Origin: CAYVBJ01 sp964415185
Lineage (GTDB): Bacteria; Bacteroidota; Rhodothermia; Balneolales; Balneolaceae
Assembly: GCA_964415185.1 (NCBI GenBank)
Contig: CAYPZI010000143.1
Location: 1 to 7,006, forward strand
Length of the DNA: 7,006 nucleotides
Reading direction: 5' to 3'
Each line of letters begins with the position of its first letter. Within the stretch, counting starts at the first letter, position 1. Shown here piece by piece: positions 6,652-7,006 of the stretch. A program made the translations under genes and the position numbers. Below the pieces are notes generated by a model. That model was not told the DNA's origin. It saw only the letters and a program-made list of their open reading frames with translations, and did not search any database.

Positions 6652-6762
6652 GTATCAGGTAAAAAACCATCTGACTATGCGGGATGCATCTCAAAAACAA
6701 AAGCTCGTGAATTGTTGCAACATGTTGAAAACAGTCGTAAAGAATGGGAAAGAGATATCTGA
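6652..6762 (+). pseudogene. Antitoxin remnant, C-terminal part (VapB-type partner)
   Basis: The open frame after the TAG at 6649-6651 encodes 36 residues, starting VSGKKPSDYAGCISKTKA and ending VENSRKEWERDI. The KPSDYAG..SK and S-R-x-E-W-E-R-D-I ending match the C-terminus of small antitoxins that precede PIN toxins in Bacteroidota-like genomes. This C-terminal part normally wraps the toxin; the N-terminal DNA-binding or dimerisation part is missing, and no start codon lies in the frame after the stop. In phase upstream there is only MQFIK followed by the stop, within the insertion sequence end. The last 19 bases overlap the toxin start, the usual operon arrangement. The gene is dead or non-functional. 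Confidence 0.65.
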
Positions 6763-6911
6763 TCGATTCCAATATTTTAATTGATTTCAGCGGCAAACTT
6801 CTACCTGAAAAATCCCTCGGGGCAGTTTCATCCATTATTGACGATGAATTCAATATCTCTGATTTTAAAGAGATACCGAAGCTGAACTCGGAAAATCCTT
6901 GGCAGTGGTAA
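6744..6911 (+). pseudogene. vapC: VapC-family PIN toxin with internal deletion
   Basis: From ATG 6744 the frame encodes 55 residues. The start MGKRYLIDSNILIDFSGKL is the first strand of a PIN-domain ribonuclease, with the first catalytic acid at Asp8 in the Y-L-I-D-S-N pattern. The segment up to DDEFNIS (residues 33-39) follows the usual family order. The next residues, DFKEIPKLNSENPW, match the extreme C-terminus, which normally follows R-N-T-K near the end of a protein of about 125-130 residues. Roughly 70 residues between Ser39 and Asp40 are therefore missing in frame, including the central Glu and the later catalytic Asp residues. The product cannot be an active nuclease. It overlaps the antitoxin remnant by 19 bases, confirming a former toxin-antitoxin pair. 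Confidence 0.7.
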
Positions 6912-7006
6912 AACAGGTGATTTGAAGTAATCCGCATTTGTATCGCCGCCCGTCAGCCGGTTCGAGCCCGAGGCATAGCTGTAGCCGTAGGTGTTTGCCG
7001 AGCCTG
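6828..7006 (-). pseudogene. Rhs/YD-repeat protein fragment, runs off the window
   Basis: The minus-strand frame entering from the right edge reads GSANTYGYSYASGSNRLTG, then GDTNADYF, the pattern of Rhs/YD-repeat proteins of Bacteroidota-like bacteria (NTY.Y.Y..G.NRLTG ahead of a Y-D-A-N-G-N-like repeat). These large surface or secreted proteins carry variable C-terminal toxins. After about position 6921 the resemblance stops and the frame passes into the antisense of the vapC remnant, ending at TGA 6828-6830. The Rhs sequence is therefore cut at this junction without its core end or toxin domain. Whether the main gene beyond the window is intact cannot be seen. It might be one of the orphan Rhs fragments common beside rhs loci. 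Confidence 0.5.

Noticed and set aside
6644..6937. 97-codon minus-strand ORF opposite the toxin-antitoxin remnants
   Set aside because: The plus-strand frames match antitoxin and PIN toxin sequences; this ORF is their complement with no family resemblance.

Overview
The window looks like a chromosomal segment of a member of the Bacteroidota/Balneolota group. The support is a BF3164-type TolB-like propeller lipoprotein, a DUF4136 lipoprotein, weak Shine-Dalgarno signals at several starts, moderate GC content, and CACACCCCT-type and TCTGCGGG-type intergenic repeats that I associate with those genomes. This assignment is inferred from gene families; no taxonomic marker gene is present.

Layout from left to right. 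Positions 1-407 hold no gene but contain a run of four hairpins that looks like a REP-like dispersed repeat. Positions 408-1475 (+) encode a beta-propeller lipoprotein. Between it and the convergent gene lies a compact 120-base element (1522-1641) that can fold into a three-hairpin cloverleaf. Positions 1659-2153 (-) encode a four-helix CopD-like membrane protein. Its upstream region carries about three copies of a TCTGCGGG direct repeat (2239-2482) and the intrinsic terminator of the next gene. Positions 2580-5225 (-) encode full-length pyruvate phosphate dikinase (ppdK), the one metabolic gene that can be named with near certainty. A stretch of about 510 bases after it (5226-5738) has no recognisable gene. 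Next come a 14-codon leader ORF with a good ribosome binding site (5739-5783) and, overlapping it by ATGA, a DUF4136 lipoprotein (5780-6439) with an unusual His/Gly repeat.

The last 570 bases are a graveyard of mobile and accessory DNA. In order they hold a transposase N-terminal stub with a pair of 17-bp direct repeats (probably an insertion sequence end), the C-terminal part of an antitoxin, a VapC PIN toxin with its middle deleted, and the edge of an Rhs/YD-repeat gene on the minus strand that runs out of the window. Each piece is broken, and they abut with almost no spacer, so this looks like a site of repeated insertion and deletion beside an Rhs locus.

The genes do not form an operon or an evident joint pathway. 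PPDK interconverts pyruvate and PEP in central metabolism, while the two lipoproteins and the CopD-like protein are envelope proteins. I did not find a convincing new multi-gene system. The most notable signals are the cloverleaf repeat, the vapBC/IS/Rhs debris, the coupled leader ORF and the His/Gly tract.
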